DNA of 64,000 nt from Flavobacterium sp. (GCF_004211145.1 NZ_SEBS01000005.1:1-64000); one strand, 5' to 3'. Positions 54,901 through 64,000 are shown, counted from the first letter of the stretch. Program-made: numbers and translations. Notes: generated by a model from the letters alone, not told the origin.

Positions 54901-55275
54901 ACGGCGGCCGACAACAACGTGAACTTCAAGATACGCGTGCGTTTTACAGGTTCGGGCGACATGACGGTCGATGCCGGAAACCGCATCACGTTCAACAACA
55001 TCGCGGTCCACGGAACTTCGACATTGGGATTGCCGACGACTCCGGTCGCATCGAAAATCTCGGTGTATCCGAACCCGACAAGCTCGATCGTAAACGTTTC
55101 AGGTGCGAACGCCGATGCCGATTATTCGCTTTACGCAATCGACGGACGCTTGGTGAAGGCAGGAAAATTAGGGACTTCCGCTCAAATCGGCCTCGACGGA
55201 TTGACTTCAGGAATTTATTTGTTACAGTTACAATCTGAAGGAACGAATGAAACAAAGAAAATTATCAAAAGATAA
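51931..55275 (+). CDS. Secreted CotH-kinase family protein with type IX sorting domain
   Basis: 1114 aa. Signal peptide (residues 1-22, ending ASFAQ); lamin-tail domain ~23-135 (LVINEILTSNTLTNTDEDGD); chitobiase-like C-terminal-type domain ~190-310 (GATIIYTLDGSEPDPAN); CotH kinase-like domain ~375-690 with GLRLHGGSSRDWQNKSFNIY, TVTFMNGEYWGILSLSDKF and the metal-site candidate IGHDMDATF (~595); InlB-type repeat ~770-815 (FDHWEGASTATTDQITLT); a beta domain; and a type IX C-terminal domain (ISVYPNPTSSIVNVSG ... KKIIKR). CotH proteins are atypical protein kinases in spore formers; activity here is unproven. Likely secreted through the type IX system. Confidence 0.9.
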   Translation: MKKITPFFVGVFLLMSVASFAQNLVINEILTSNTLTNTDEDGDYQDWVELYNGTAATVNLNGYGLSDDPTLPFKWTFPAQTMAPGSYLIIYCSDKNRTVVNQPLHTNFKISSGGETVTLTNAASVTVNQVPATAIPSDVSYGRLPNGTGPFVFFSAVTPAAQNGTVGYNEILTPPTFSQGGGFFTTAFNLSLATATSGATIIYTLDGSEPDPANLAGTTYQYKNVYPHHPGDATGPLLTKSFNSLTYTAPIAIVDRTSQPNDISMISTTYFDAFYLPENNIFKGTVVRAKVVKPGALPSKTASNTYFVTPEGSSRFSLPVVSLAITEKTLFDYNDGIYVPGVDFDNWRIDNPDLEPEGQEDLANYYRRGLEWEREANMTYFVNGTQVINQNVGLRLHGGSSRDWQNKSFNIYGRSDYGDATMDYAFFPNQPIDFERLILRNSGADFYETHFRDALNMRLLKQSHVLAKGYQPTVTFMNGEYWGILSLSDKFDDNYFKRVYDIEEVDILESEAQIEEGDADDYNAMIDYITANPLSVQANYDYVLTQLDYENFADYFIHNIFFDNLDWPGNNIVFWREKVDAPNATAPHDGRWRWIGHDMDATFATTSENINRNSLAIATATGGPEWPNPEWSTFLLRKMLENTTFKNYFINRFADKINTTYSSAFVNTTMEEMKNVILPELEEQIERWTAPVDMGDFNFYYGFQQSFATQRPAIQRNHIRSKFTIAANINATVDVSNVAHGYVKMNTIDLKSTTDNIAANPYPWTGVYFSGIPVTLKAIPNAGFVFDHWEGASTATTDQITLTQTAAFSVKAVFVPTNTNASQPIYFWYMGTAIANDTPLLTLNSSFEVPATDAVINYTSCLPGYPYAAGNPLFQHASMERRNSPTPINYIAEANGGAAYAASAMRGIQIKEPLQSAGAENTMVFAFTTVNYENIIFSFAAKNELTNAQNIVVDYSTVAGTPNWITTGLASSTLPLTADFALFTVDFSSITAADNNVNFKIRVRFTGSGDMTVDAGNRITFNNIAVHGTSTLGLPTTPVASKISVYPNPTSSIVNVSGANADADYSLYAIDGRLVKAGKLGTSAQIGLDGLTSGIYLLQLQSEGTNETKKIIKR

Positions 55276-55295
55276 TTTGATAAGATATTGATTAC

Positions 55296-55327
55296 AAAGG
55301 AGATGGCTTTTCGCTGTCTCCTTTTTT
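55296..55327 (+). terminator. Terminator after the first CotH gene
   Basis: AAAGGAGA (55296-55303) / TCTCCTTT (55316-55323) with a 12-nt loop, followed by TTTT, 20 nt after the stop codon. Confidence 0.8.
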
Positions 55328-55445
55328 ACATTTTTGGCAGATTTGCAGTTGTTCGTAGTTCGTCGAAAAACATAGTTTTGTATCGATTAAAAATCAACTG
55401 CCTTAAAATCCCGCTTTACTTTACACAACAAAACAGGTAAAAAAC

Positions 55446-58400
55446 ATGAAAAAAATTACGTTCTGGCTGCTTGCATCGGCACTTTTTACATTTGTCTCAC
55501 CCGCGTTTTCACAAGTCGTGATCAACGAGATCGTGACTTCGAATACGACGTTGAACACCGATGAAGACGGAGATTATCAAGATTGGGTAGAGCTGTACAA
55601 CAACGGGCCGAGTGCTGTGAACCTCAACGGTTACGGTCTTACCGACGATCCGACGTTGCCGTTCAAATGGGTTTTCCCGAACGTGAATTTAGGCTCAGGC
55701 CAATACCTGCTCATCTATTGTTCCGACAAGAACCGAACCGTCGTCGGACAGCCCTTGCACACGAATTGGAAAATCAGCTCGTCGGGCGAAACGATCACAC
55801 TTACGAACGCCGAGGCCGTTACCGTAAATCAAGTCCCGTCAACGGTTATCATGCAGAATTTCTCGTTCGGACGTTTCCCGAACGGAACCGGACCTTTCAT
55901 GTTTTTCCAGGATGTGACGCCGTCGGCCATGAACGCCGCGGTTGGCTACACGGGCCTTTTGTCGGCTCCTGTTTTCTCGCAGCAAGGCGGATTTTCGACA
56001 TCGGCGTTTGACCTGACGCTTTCCACAAATGAACCGGGCGCGACGATTCTGTACACGCTCGACGGGTCGGAACCAAGTGAAGCGAATATCGGCGGACAAA
56101 CCTATACCTATCGCAATTCCTATAACGAGACAGGTTCGCAAACGCCGGGCCCGATGCTCACCAACAGCTATGAAACGCTTACTTACAACACTCCGATAAA
56201 CATCGTCGATCGTTCGCCTTTACCCAATAAGTTGGCCGCGATCTCATCGACCTATCATTTCGATCCGTCGTTCTACATTCCCGACAATCCGCTTTTCAAA
56301 GGCACGGTCGTTCGCTCGAAGGTCGTAAAACCCGGAGCACTCGCGAGTCCGACGATTTCCCAAACGTATTTCGTAACGCCTGAAGGCACGAGCCGTTTTG
56401 AATTGCCTGTGGTTTCCCTTTCTTTCACTGAAACCAGTTTTTACGATTACGAGGATGGAATTTTCGTCGCCGGAAAAGACTTCGAAGACTGGAGAGCTGA
56501 AAATCCGGGTATTCATCCGGGAAGCCTTCGCGTCGGGAATTATTACCGAAGTGGCGAAACTACCGAGCAAAAAGCCAACATGTCCTATTACGTAAACGGA
56601 AACCAGGTAATCAGCCAGGATGTCGGAATTCGGGTACGAGGTGCTTCGACCCGCAAATACGAGAACAAATCGCTTACGATCTATGCGCGTTCCGAATTTG
56701 GGGACGAAAACCTGAGCTACCCGTTCTTTTCAGATTTGCCGTATCAGGATTACGAACGCCTGACGTTGTCGACATCGGGAAGTGATTTCCGAAACACGAT
56801 GTTCCGCGATGCGCTTTGTCACAACATCTGTTATGAGATGCAATGCGAAAACGAGGATTACCAGCCCACGATTACATTTATAAATGGGGAATATTGGGGA
56901 ATCATGAACCTGCGCGAGCGTTACGACAACAACTACTTCAAACAGGTATATGGTTTCGAGGATGTCGATCTTTTGGAAAACGATGGCGATGTGGAAGAAG
57001 GTGACGATGATCATTACGATGCGCTGTCGGCCTACATGCAAAGCCATAATCTTTCCAATCAGGCCGATTTCGATTACGTCGTGACGCAGCTTGATCCTGA
57101 GAGTTTCGCCGATTATTACATCGCGAATATTTATTTCGACAACTCTGACTGGCCCGGAAACAACCAACAGTTCTGGAGAAAGAAAACCGCACAATACGAA
57201 CCGACGGCCAGTTATGGCGCTGACGGTCGCTGGCGTTGGGTTTTCCACGATATGGACGATACGTTTTCATTCGGAACCGACGATTATAACCACAACAATC
57301 TGCAAATCGCGACCTCGGTCGGATCTGAAAACATAAATCCGGCTTGGTCCACGCTTTGGTTGCGCCGGATGATCCAGAACGAAGGTTTTAAAAATTACTT
57401 CGTCAACCGTTTTGCCGACATGATGAACAGTTATTATTTACCGGCTGTCGTCACTGGAAAAATGAACGCGATGAAGGATGTCATTTTCCCTGAACTTCCT
57501 GAGCACACGCAACGTTGGAGTGCTTTTGACATGGGCGATTTCGATTGGTATATGAATTATCAGACGGGATTCGCGAACCAACGTCCGGGCTTCCAGAGAA
57601 ATCACATCCGCAACAAATTCTCGATCGCGAACAACATCACCGCGACATTGAACGTCTCGAACGTCGACCATGGTTACATCAAAATAAATACGATCGAGAT
57701 CACGCCAGCCTTGGCCGGGGTAAACGCGACTCCGTTTCCATGGAGCGGAACGTATTTCTCGAACATTCCCGTAACGCTTACGGCAATCGCAAAACCGGGT
57801 TACGTGTTCAGCCATTGGACGGGCGCATCATCGGCTACGACCGCTGAAATTACGGTAACGTCGGCTACAAGTTTCAACGTGAACGCCGTTTTCATTCCTG
57901 AAGGTTTTGCCGTCGAAGAAAGCGAGCCGGTGTATTTCTGGATGATGAACACCGCCATCCCGAACGATACGCCGCTTACCTTCTTGAATTCCTCGTACGA
58001 AGTGCTTCCGAACACGACGATTTCATATTCGTCTTCGCTTGCTGGTTATCCGTTCACGTCGACCGATCCTTTGTGGAGACACGGTTCGATGGAGCGCCGC
58101 AACAGCCCGACGCCGTTGAACTATCGCACCGAAGCCAACTCGAATTTACCATACGCTCCGGGCATCATGCGCGGCCTGCAGATCACCCAGCCGTTCCAGA
58201 ACAACGGTCTTGAGAATACGATGGTGTTCAATTTGCCGACGAAAGGTTACAAGGAAATCAAGTTCTCATTCGCCGCGATGGACGAAGGTGCCGCGACCGG
58301 AATTACTTTGGATTATTCAGTAAACGCGGGCACTCCGGTTTGGATCACGACAGGATTGGCTTCGTCTTCATTGGCGCTTACAACGGGAACGTATCAATTG

Positions 58401-61400
58401 TTTGAAACCGATTTCTCGGCTTTGGCATCGGTGAACGACAACGAGAATTTCAAGGTTCGTTTGCGATTCACCGGCCCGAACATGACAGCCGATACCGGCG
58501 CTCGCGTCACGTTCAACAACATCGCGATGGACGGCGTCCAAATGCCGCTCACCTATACAAGCCCGAATACGTTTACGGTCGGAACGGTTATCGCGCCACT
58601 GGTTCCAGCCACGACCGCAACCGCGACAAGCTATAGCATTTCAACACCGCTTCCTGCGGGATTGTCTTTCGACACGACTACGGGAATCATTTCAGGAACG
58701 CCGACAACAACTGCCGCAACCGCTACTTACACCGTAACTGCGACAAACGCTGGCGGAAGCACGACTTTCGACGTAATTATTACGGTGAATCCTGCCATTG
58801 TCGCTCCGACCGCTTTGAGTTATACGACACCAAATACATTTACAGTCGGAACTGCGATCACGGCTTTAAGCCCGACAGTTACAGGAACGGTTGATTCATA
58901 CAGCGTTTCTGCGACATTGCCTGCGGGATTGTCTTTCGATACGGCAACAGGGGTAATTTCAGGAACGCCGACTGCTGTTTCAGCAATCGCGACTTATACC
59001 GTTACAGCTACGAATTCGGGCGGAAGCGTAACGTTCGATGTTGAGATTACAGTGAATGCCGCCGCTCCGACCGCTTTGAGTTATTCGACTCCGAACACAT
59101 TTACCGTCGGAACTGCGATTATGGCCTTGAGTCCGACAGTTACAGGAACGGTCGATTCATACAGCGTTTCTGCGACATTGCCGGCGGGATTGTCTTTCGA
59201 TACGACGACAGGAGTAATCTTGGGAACGCCGACTGCTGTTTCTGCAACCGCGACTTATACCGTTACCGCTACGAATTCGGGCGGAAGCACAACATTTGAT
59301 GTTGAAATCACAGTCAACGCCGCCGCTCCGACCGCTTTGAGTTACACGACTCCGAACACGTTTACAGTCGGAACTGCGATCACGGCTTTAAGCCCGACAA
59401 TTACTGGAACGGTCGATTCGTATAGCGTTTCTCCGACATTGCCTGCCGGATTGTCTTTCGATACTACGACAGGAGTAATTTCAGGAACGCCGACTGCTGT
59501 TTCTGCAACCGCGACTTATACTGTTACCGCTACGAATTCGGGCGGAAGCGTAACGTTCGATGTTGAGATTACAGTGAATGCCGCAGCTCCGACCGCTTTG
59601 AGTTATTCGACTCCGAACACATTTACCGTCGGAACTGCGATTACGGCTTTAAGCCCGACAGTTACAGGAACGGTCGATTCGTACAGCGTTTCTGCGACAT
59701 TGCCTGCCGGATTGTCTTTCGATACGACGACAGGAATAATTTCAGGAACGCCGACTGCCGTAACCGCGACTACAACTTATACTGTTACCGCTACGAATTC
59801 TGGCGGAAGCGTAACGTTCGATGTTGAGATTACAGTGAATGCCGCCGCTCCGACCGCTTTGAGTTATTCGACTCCAAACACGTTTACCGTCGGAACTGCA
59901 ATTACGGCTTTAAGCCCGACAATTACAGGAACGGTCGATTCATACAGCGTTTCTTCTGCATTGCCGGCGGGATTGTCTTTCGATACGACGACAGGGGTAA
60001 TTTCAGGAACACCGACTGCTGTTTCTGCAACCGCGATTTATACTGTTACCGCTACAAATTCGGGCGGAAGCGTAACGTTCGATGTTGAAATCACAGTCAA
60101 CGCCGCCGCTCCGACCGCTTTGAGTTATTCGACTCCGAACACGTTTACCGTCGGAACTGCGATTACGGCCTTGAGCCCGACAATTACAGGAACGGTCGAT
60201 TCGTACAGCGTTTCTGCGACATTGCCTGCGGGATTGTCTTTCGATACGACGACAGGAATAATTTCAGGAACACCGACTGCTGTTTCTGCAACCGCGACTT
60301 ATACCGTTACAGCTACGAATTCGGGCGGAAGCACAACATTTGATGTTGAAATCACAGTAAATGCCGCAGCTCCGACCGCTTTGAGTTACACAACTCCGAA
60401 CACGTTTACCGTCGGAACTGCGATCACGGCTTTAAGCCCGACAATTACCGGAACGGTCGATTCGTACGGCGTTTCTGCGACATTGCCTGCGGGATTGTCT
60501 TTTGACACGACGACAGGAGTAATTTCAGGAACGCCGACTGCTGTTTCTGCAACCGCGACTTATACTGTTACCGCTACAAATTCGGGCGGAAGCGTAACGT
60601 TCGATGTTGAAATCACAGTGAATGCCGCCGCTCCGACCGCTTTGAGTTACACGACTCCGAACACGTTTACCGTCGGAACTGCGATCACGGCTTTAAGCCC
60701 GACAGTTACAGGAACCGTTGATTCGTACAGCATTTCTCCGACATTGCCAGCCGGTTTGTCTTTCGATACGACGACAGGAGTAATTTCAGGAACGCCGACT
60801 GCTGTTTCTGCAACCGCGACTTATACTGTTACCGCTACAAATTCGGGCGGAAGCGTTTCGTTTGGCGTCGTGGTTACAGTGAATATGGCCGCTCCGACTG
60901 CATTGAGCTACAGTTCACCGAATACGTTTACCGTCGGAACCACAATTACCGCTTTGACGCCGACCGTAACCGGAACCGTTACCTCTTACAGCGTCGTGCC
61001 TGCGCTTCCGAACGGATTGTCGATCAACACGACGACAGGAGTAATTTCAGGAACACCTGCGAGTGCGACCGCGACCTCAACTTATACGGTTACCGCGACG
61101 AATGCAACCGGATCGACTTCGTTTGGAGTCGTGATCACGGTGAATGCTGCCGCGCCCGGCAATTTGAGCTATACGACACCGAACGTTTATACGATCGGTG
61201 CGAACGTGTTCTTGTTCCCGTCAATCATCGGGTCGATTACCGGATTCTCGGTTTCGCCTGCTCTACCTGACGGACTAACGTTGAACCCGCTCTTCGGAAT
61301 TATCACCGGAAACCCTACAACGGTAACACCAACTGCGATTTACACGGTAACGGCGACGAATTCAGGCGGATCGACTTCGTTCGGGATTTCAATCACGATC

Positions 61401-63482
61401 AACGACATCGCGCCATCGGCGTTGAGTTATACCTCTCCGAACACTTTTGCCGTCGGGAACGCAATTGCGCAACTGACGCCGTCGGTGACTGGAAATGTCG
61501 TTTCCTATTCGGTTTCGCCGGGACTTCCTGCGGGATTGAGTTTGAATACCACGACCGGAGTCATTTCAGGAACGCCATCGGCTGCGACCGCGACTGCGAC
61601 ATATACCGTAACGGCTACGAATTCGGGTGGATCGACCTCATTCGGGGTTGTAATCACCGTGACCGCTCCGGCGCCAAGCGCGTTGAGTTATACGACTCCG
61701 AACGTGTTTACCGCGGGAACTACGATTACCGCGTTGACGCCGACCGTGACCGGCTCGGTTTCATCATACAGCGTTTCTCCTTCATTGCCTGCGGGATTGA
61801 GTTTGAATACATCGACGGGCGTCATTTCAGGAACGCCATCAGTTGCTACAGCACTTGCAAGTTATACGGTTACGGCTACGAATTTGGGCGGAAGCACGAC
61901 ATTCGACGTCGTGATCACAGTGAACGCGGCCGCTCCGACCGCTTTGAGTTACAATTCTCCGAACACATTCACCGTCGGAAATACGATCACTAATTTGAAC
62001 CCGACCGTAACAGGAACGGTTTCCTCATACAGCGTTTCTCCTGCGCTTCCTGCAGGTTTGTCGTTGAACGCGGCTACGGGAGTCATTTCAGGAACACCGT
62101 CGGCTGTGGCTGCGACCGCAACTTACACCGTGACGGCGACGAATGTAAGCGGAAACGCGTCATTCGGGGTTGTGATCACCGTTAATCCGATGGCGCCTGA
62201 CGCTTTGAGTTACAACTCGCCAAACACATTTACCGTTGGAACTGCGATCGGGAATTTGAACCCGACCGTATTCGGAACCGTGACATTGTACAGCGTTTCT
62301 CCGGCGCTTCCTGCGGGATTAAATCTGAACACGACGACCGGAGTCATTTCAGGAACTCCGACGGCTGTGACCGCGACTGCGACTTACACGGTGACCGCGA
62401 CGAATTCGGGCGGAAGCGTTTCATTCGGCGTGATCATCACCGTGAACGGAATTGCGCCGAGCGCGTTGAGTTATACTTCGCCGAATACATATCCTGTAGG
62501 GTCGAACATCATACCGTTGACGCCGACAATTACGGGATCGGACGTCGTTTATTCTGTTTCACCTTCGTTGCCGGCCGGACTTTCCATGGATTTCATAACG
62601 GGCATCATTTCAGGAGTTCCGACAACGGTTACGCCGATTGCCGCGTATACGGTTACGGCTACGAATTCGGGCGGAAGCATCTCGTTCGACGTCATCATCA
62701 CGATTACCCCGGCAGCGCCTACAGCTTTGAGTTATACGTCTCCAAATACGTTTACCGTCGGAACTGCGATCGCGAATCTAAATCCGACCGTGACGGGAAC
62801 AGTGACGTCGTACAGCGTTTCTCCTGCGCTTCCTGCGGGATTGAGTTTGAATACGACAACCGGAGTCATTTCAGGAACTCCGACGGCTGTTACCGCGACT
62901 GCGACTTATACGGTTACCGCGACGAATTCGGGTGGAAGCGTCTCGTTCGACGTCATCATTACCGTGAACGACATCGCGCCGACCGCATTGAGTTATACAT
63001 CGCCGAACACATATTCGGCCAATGCTGCAATCACGCCGTTGATCCCGACAGTTACAGGTTCCGGCATCACGTATTCGGTTTCGCCATCGTTGCCAGCCGG
63101 ATTGTCGATCGATCCTGCGACGGGAATCATCTCAGGAACTCCGACAACGACAACGCCGATCGCAACTTATACGGTTACGGCGACGAATTCGGGCGGAAGC
63201 GTCTCGTTCGACGTCATCATCACGATCACGCCAGAACTTAGCGTCGGTGATCCACGCGCGATGCAATTCATTGTGTTCCCGAACCCGTTCCGCGATTCGA
63301 TTTCGATCAAAGGACTGGAAGGCGACACGACATATTCGTTGTATTCGATCGACGGAAAACTCGTGCAATCGGGACGCGTCGAGAACGAAACCATCCGATT
63401 CGGAGAGCTTGCGCAAGGCATTTACACGTTGCGTCTGGAAAGCGAAGGTCGTATGGGAATCAAGAAGATTGTCCGAAACTAA
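55446..63482 (+). CDS. Giant CotH-kinase family protein with Ig-like repeats and type IX sorting domain
   Basis: 2678 aa, paralogous to the preceding gene over its first ~1000 residues: signal peptide (ending PAFSQ), lamin-tail domain ~23-135, chitobiase-like ~190-310 (GATILYTLDGSEPSEAN), CotH domain ~378-700 (GIRVRGASTRKYENKSLTIY, FINGEYWGIMNLRERY, FHDMDDTF near 602), InlB-type repeat ~775-822. Residues ~1033-2597 are 18 putative Ig (He_PIG-like) repeats of about 87 aa with LPAGLSF/LSLNT-TG-ISGTP and TYTVTATNSGGS cores. A type IX C-terminal domain follows (FIVFPNPFRDSISIKG ... KKIVRN). The repeats probably project the enzyme domain from the surface or bind glycan or protein. Confidence 0.9.
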   Translation: MKKITFWLLASALFTFVSPAFSQVVINEIVTSNTTLNTDEDGDYQDWVELYNNGPSAVNLNGYGLTDDPTLPFKWVFPNVNLGSGQYLLIYCSDKNRTVVGQPLHTNWKISSSGETITLTNAEAVTVNQVPSTVIMQNFSFGRFPNGTGPFMFFQDVTPSAMNAAVGYTGLLSAPVFSQQGGFSTSAFDLTLSTNEPGATILYTLDGSEPSEANIGGQTYTYRNSYNETGSQTPGPMLTNSYETLTYNTPINIVDRSPLPNKLAAISSTYHFDPSFYIPDNPLFKGTVVRSKVVKPGALASPTISQTYFVTPEGTSRFELPVVSLSFTETSFYDYEDGIFVAGKDFEDWRAENPGIHPGSLRVGNYYRSGETTEQKANMSYYVNGNQVISQDVGIRVRGASTRKYENKSLTIYARSEFGDENLSYPFFSDLPYQDYERLTLSTSGSDFRNTMFRDALCHNICYEMQCENEDYQPTITFINGEYWGIMNLRERYDNNYFKQVYGFEDVDLLENDGDVEEGDDDHYDALSAYMQSHNLSNQADFDYVVTQLDPESFADYYIANIYFDNSDWPGNNQQFWRKKTAQYEPTASYGADGRWRWVFHDMDDTFSFGTDDYNHNNLQIATSVGSENINPAWSTLWLRRMIQNEGFKNYFVNRFADMMNSYYLPAVVTGKMNAMKDVIFPELPEHTQRWSAFDMGDFDWYMNYQTGFANQRPGFQRNHIRNKFSIANNITATLNVSNVDHGYIKINTIEITPALAGVNATPFPWSGTYFSNIPVTLTAIAKPGYVFSHWTGASSATTAEITVTSATSFNVNAVFIPEGFAVEESEPVYFWMMNTAIPNDTPLTFLNSSYEVLPNTTISYSSSLAGYPFTSTDPLWRHGSMERRNSPTPLNYRTEANSNLPYAPGIMRGLQITQPFQNNGLENTMVFNLPTKGYKEIKFSFAAMDEGAATGITLDYSVNAGTPVWITTGLASSSLALTTGTYQLFETDFSALASVNDNENFKVRLRFTGPNMTADTGARVTFNNIAMDGVQMPLTYTSPNTFTVGTVIAPLVPATTATATSYSISTPLPAGLSFDTTTGIISGTPTTTAATATYTVTATNAGGSTTFDVIITVNPAIVAPTALSYTTPNTFTVGTAITALSPTVTGTVDSYSVSATLPAGLSFDTATGVISGTPTAVSAIATYTVTATNSGGSVTFDVEITVNAAAPTALSYSTPNTFTVGTAIMALSPTVTGTVDSYSVSATLPAGLSFDTTTGVILGTPTAVSATATYTVTATNSGGSTTFDVEITVNAAAPTALSYTTPNTFTVGTAITALSPTITGTVDSYSVSPTLPAGLSFDTTTGVISGTPTAVSATATYTVTATNSGGSVTFDVEITVNAAAPTALSYSTPNTFTVGTAITALSPTVTGTVDSYSVSATLPAGLSFDTTTGIISGTPTAVTATTTYTVTATNSGGSVTFDVEITVNAAAPTALSYSTPNTFTVGTAITALSPTITGTVDSYSVSSALPAGLSFDTTTGVISGTPTAVSATAIYTVTATNSGGSVTFDVEITVNAAAPTALSYSTPNTFTVGTAITALSPTITGTVDSYSVSATLPAGLSFDTTTGIISGTPTAVSATATYTVTATNSGGSTTFDVEITVNAAAPTALSYTTPNTFTVGTAITALSPTITGTVDSYGVSATLPAGLSFDTTTGVISGTPTAVSATATYTVTATNSGGSVTFDVEITVNAAAPTALSYTTPNTFTVGTAITALSPTVTGTVDSYSISPTLPAGLSFDTTTGVISGTPTAVSATATYTVTATNSGGSVSFGVVVTVNMAAPTALSYSSPNTFTVGTTITALTPTVTGTVTSYSVVPALPNGLSINTTTGVISGTPASATATSTYTVTATNATGSTSFGVVITVNAAAPGNLSYTTPNVYTIGANVFLFPSIIGSITGFSVSPALPDGLTLNPLFGIITGNPTTVTPTAIYTVTATNSGGSTSFGISITINDIAPSALSYTSPNTFAVGNAIAQLTPSVTGNVVSYSVSPGLPAGLSLNTTTGVISGTPSAATATATYTVTATNSGGSTSFGVVITVTAPAPSALSYTTPNVFTAGTTITALTPTVTGSVSSYSVSPSLPAGLSLNTSTGVISGTPSVATALASYTVTATNLGGSTTFDVVITVNAAAPTALSYNSPNTFTVGNTITNLNPTVTGTVSSYSVSPALPAGLSLNAATGVISGTPSAVAATATYTVTATNVSGNASFGVVITVNPMAPDALSYNSPNTFTVGTAIGNLNPTVFGTVTLYSVSPALPAGLNLNTTTGVISGTPTAVTATATYTVTATNSGGSVSFGVIITVNGIAPSALSYTSPNTYPVGSNIIPLTPTITGSDVVYSVSPSLPAGLSMDFITGIISGVPTTVTPIAAYTVTATNSGGSISFDVIITITPAAPTALSYTSPNTFTVGTAIANLNPTVTGTVTSYSVSPALPAGLSLNTTTGVISGTPTAVTATATYTVTATNSGGSVSFDVIITVNDIAPTALSYTSPNTYSANAAITPLIPTVTGSGITYSVSPSLPAGLSIDPATGIISGTPTTTTPIATYTVTATNSGGSVSFDVIITITPELSVGDPRAMQFIVFPNPFRDSISIKGLEGDTTYSLYSIDGKLVQSGRVENETIRFGELAQGIYTLRLESEGRMGIKKIVRN
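58542..63237 (+). repeat. In-gene array of 18 Ig-like repeats (261 bp units)
   Basis: Eighteen units of about 87 codons. Units 2-9 (58803-60890, exactly 8 x 261 bp) are nearly identical at the DNA level, each starting GCTCCGACCGCTTTGAGTTA. Units 1 and 10-18 are more diverged (for example SPNTF, LSLNT and SFGVVITVN variants). Confidence 0.9.
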
Positions 63483-63497
63483 TCGCACATAAAAATC

Positions 63498-63531
63498 AAA
63501 AAAGGAGGTTCAGGAATGACCTCCTTTTTTT
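63498..63531 (+). terminator. Terminator after the giant CotH gene
   Basis: Twelve-bp stem AAAAAAGGAGGT (63498-63509) / ACCTCCTTTTTT (63519-63530), loop TCAGGAATG, then a T. Strong, and also usable from the minus strand for the rfbD-like gene. Confidence 0.9.
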
Positions 63532-63551
63532 ATGCGGTAACGTGAAAATAT

Positions 63552-64000
63552 TTACGAATTCGCCTTGAAAGCGTCGGCGAGCGCGAGTTTCCAATCGCGG
63601 ATTTCCAAACCGAAAATTGATTTGATCCTCGACTTATCGAGCACGCTGTACGCCGGACGTTTTGCCGGAGTCGGGAAGCTGCTCGTGGGGATCGCATGGA
63701 GTTTCACATTGCTCTTTGCCAAGCTGAAAATCTCTTTGGCGAAATCGTGCCAGCTCGCGATTCCTTCGTTGCTGTAGTTGTAGATTCCGTACGTTGTTTT
63801 TCCGGATGTGATGATTTTGAGCAACGCGTGCGCCAAATCAACCGCGTATGTCGGCGTTCCGATCTGGTCGCTCACAACGCTTATCTCGTCGCGTTCCGAC
63901 GCCAATCGCAACATGGTTTTCATGAAGTTGTTTCCGAATTCCGAATAAACCCAAGACGTCCTGACGATGAAATAGCGCTCAAGGATGTTCATCACTTCAA
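63552..64000 (-). CDS. rfbD: dTDP-4-dehydrorhamnose reductase, 5' part outside window
   Basis: The C-terminal ~149 residues of an RmlD-type reductase, which makes dTDP-L-rhamnose in the last step of the pathway. Recognised by FIVRTSWVYSEFGNNFMKTM, VVSDQIGTPTYAVDLA, and TYGIYNYSNEGIASWHDFAK followed by SSFPTPAKRPAYSVLDKSRI. The frame continues beyond 64000 with no start codon in view. Suggests that more polysaccharide-precursor genes follow to the right, and that rhamnose is part of the surface glycan. Confidence 0.92.
   Translation of the reverse strand, partial: EVMNILERYFIVRTSWVYSEFGNNFMKTMLRLASERDEISVVSDQIGTPTYAVDLAHALLKIITSGKTTYGIYNYSNEGIASWHDFAKEIFSLAKSNVKLHAIPTSSFPTPAKRPAYSVLDKSRIKSIFGLEIRDWKLALADAFKANS

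Overview
The window reads as a chromosomal segment of a Bacteroidetes bacterium of the Flavobacteriaceae, most likely Flavobacterium or a close relative. The evidence is: many promoters of the Bacteroidetes type (TTG, 17-20 bp, TAnnTTTG); a gliding/type IX secretion lipoprotein (PorW/SprE); two proteins with a type IX C-terminal sorting domain; an ATP synthase operon in the order B-E-F-H-A-G without D and C; Bacteroidetes-specific families (DUF4254, DUF4292, DUF5687, DUF6341, DUF6427); and intergenic repeats typical of this group. No tRNA, rRNA, prophage, insertion sequence or CRISPR array was seen.

Region 1 (1-9.3 kb): partial dprA, a membrane protein joining an HU-type fold to a SPOR domain, an acyl-CoA thioesterase, a minus-strand operon (sugar nucleotidyltransferase, TPR protein, DUF4292 lipoprotein, EnvC-like protein), dut and a polysaccharide flippase. 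Three classes of non-coding repeat lie between these genes, including an inverted pair of a ~215-bp element and a structured RNA candidate resembling Flavo-1.

Region 2 (9.4-19 kb): the ATP synthase genes atpB-E-F-H-(secreted unknown)-A-G, preceded on the same strand by porW/sprE, a bactofilin, an AtpZ-like protein and a four-helix membrane protein. An array of eight 34-36-bp tandem repeats lies upstream of porW.

Region 3 (19.5-28.6 kb): housekeeping genes. These are an ABC exporter pair, a ferredoxin-NADP reductase-like flavoprotein, a cupin-acetyltransferase fusion, a heptosyltransferase-like GT9, DUF4254, upp, DUF6427, DUF6341 and purD. Several neighbours overlap at their 3' ends.

Region 4 (28.7-51.6 kb): a large surface-polysaccharide locus. 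It encodes an adenylate-forming CapK-like enzyme, WecB, GT4 glycosyltransferases, an initiating polyprenyl-phosphate sugar transferase, UDP-glucuronate decarboxylase, an O-antigen ligase, a Wzx/Wzy pair, methyltransferases, GT2 and GT-C enzymes and two SDR epimerases. A lone plus-strand 2OG-Fe(II) oxygenase and a monocistronic lipoprotein interrupt it. Together these genes supply nucleotide sugars, build a lipid-linked repeat unit, flip it and polymerise or ligate it. A dTDP-rhamnose synthesis gene at the right edge suggests the locus continues.

Region 5 (51.9-63.5 kb): two tandem paralogous secreted CotH-type proteins (1114 and 2678 aa), each with a lamin-tail domain, a chitobiase-like domain, a CotH kinase-like domain, an InlB-like repeat and a type IX sorting domain. 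The second also carries 18 Ig-like repeats of about 87 aa, eight of them nearly identical. They are probable cargo of the secretion system that PorW serves.
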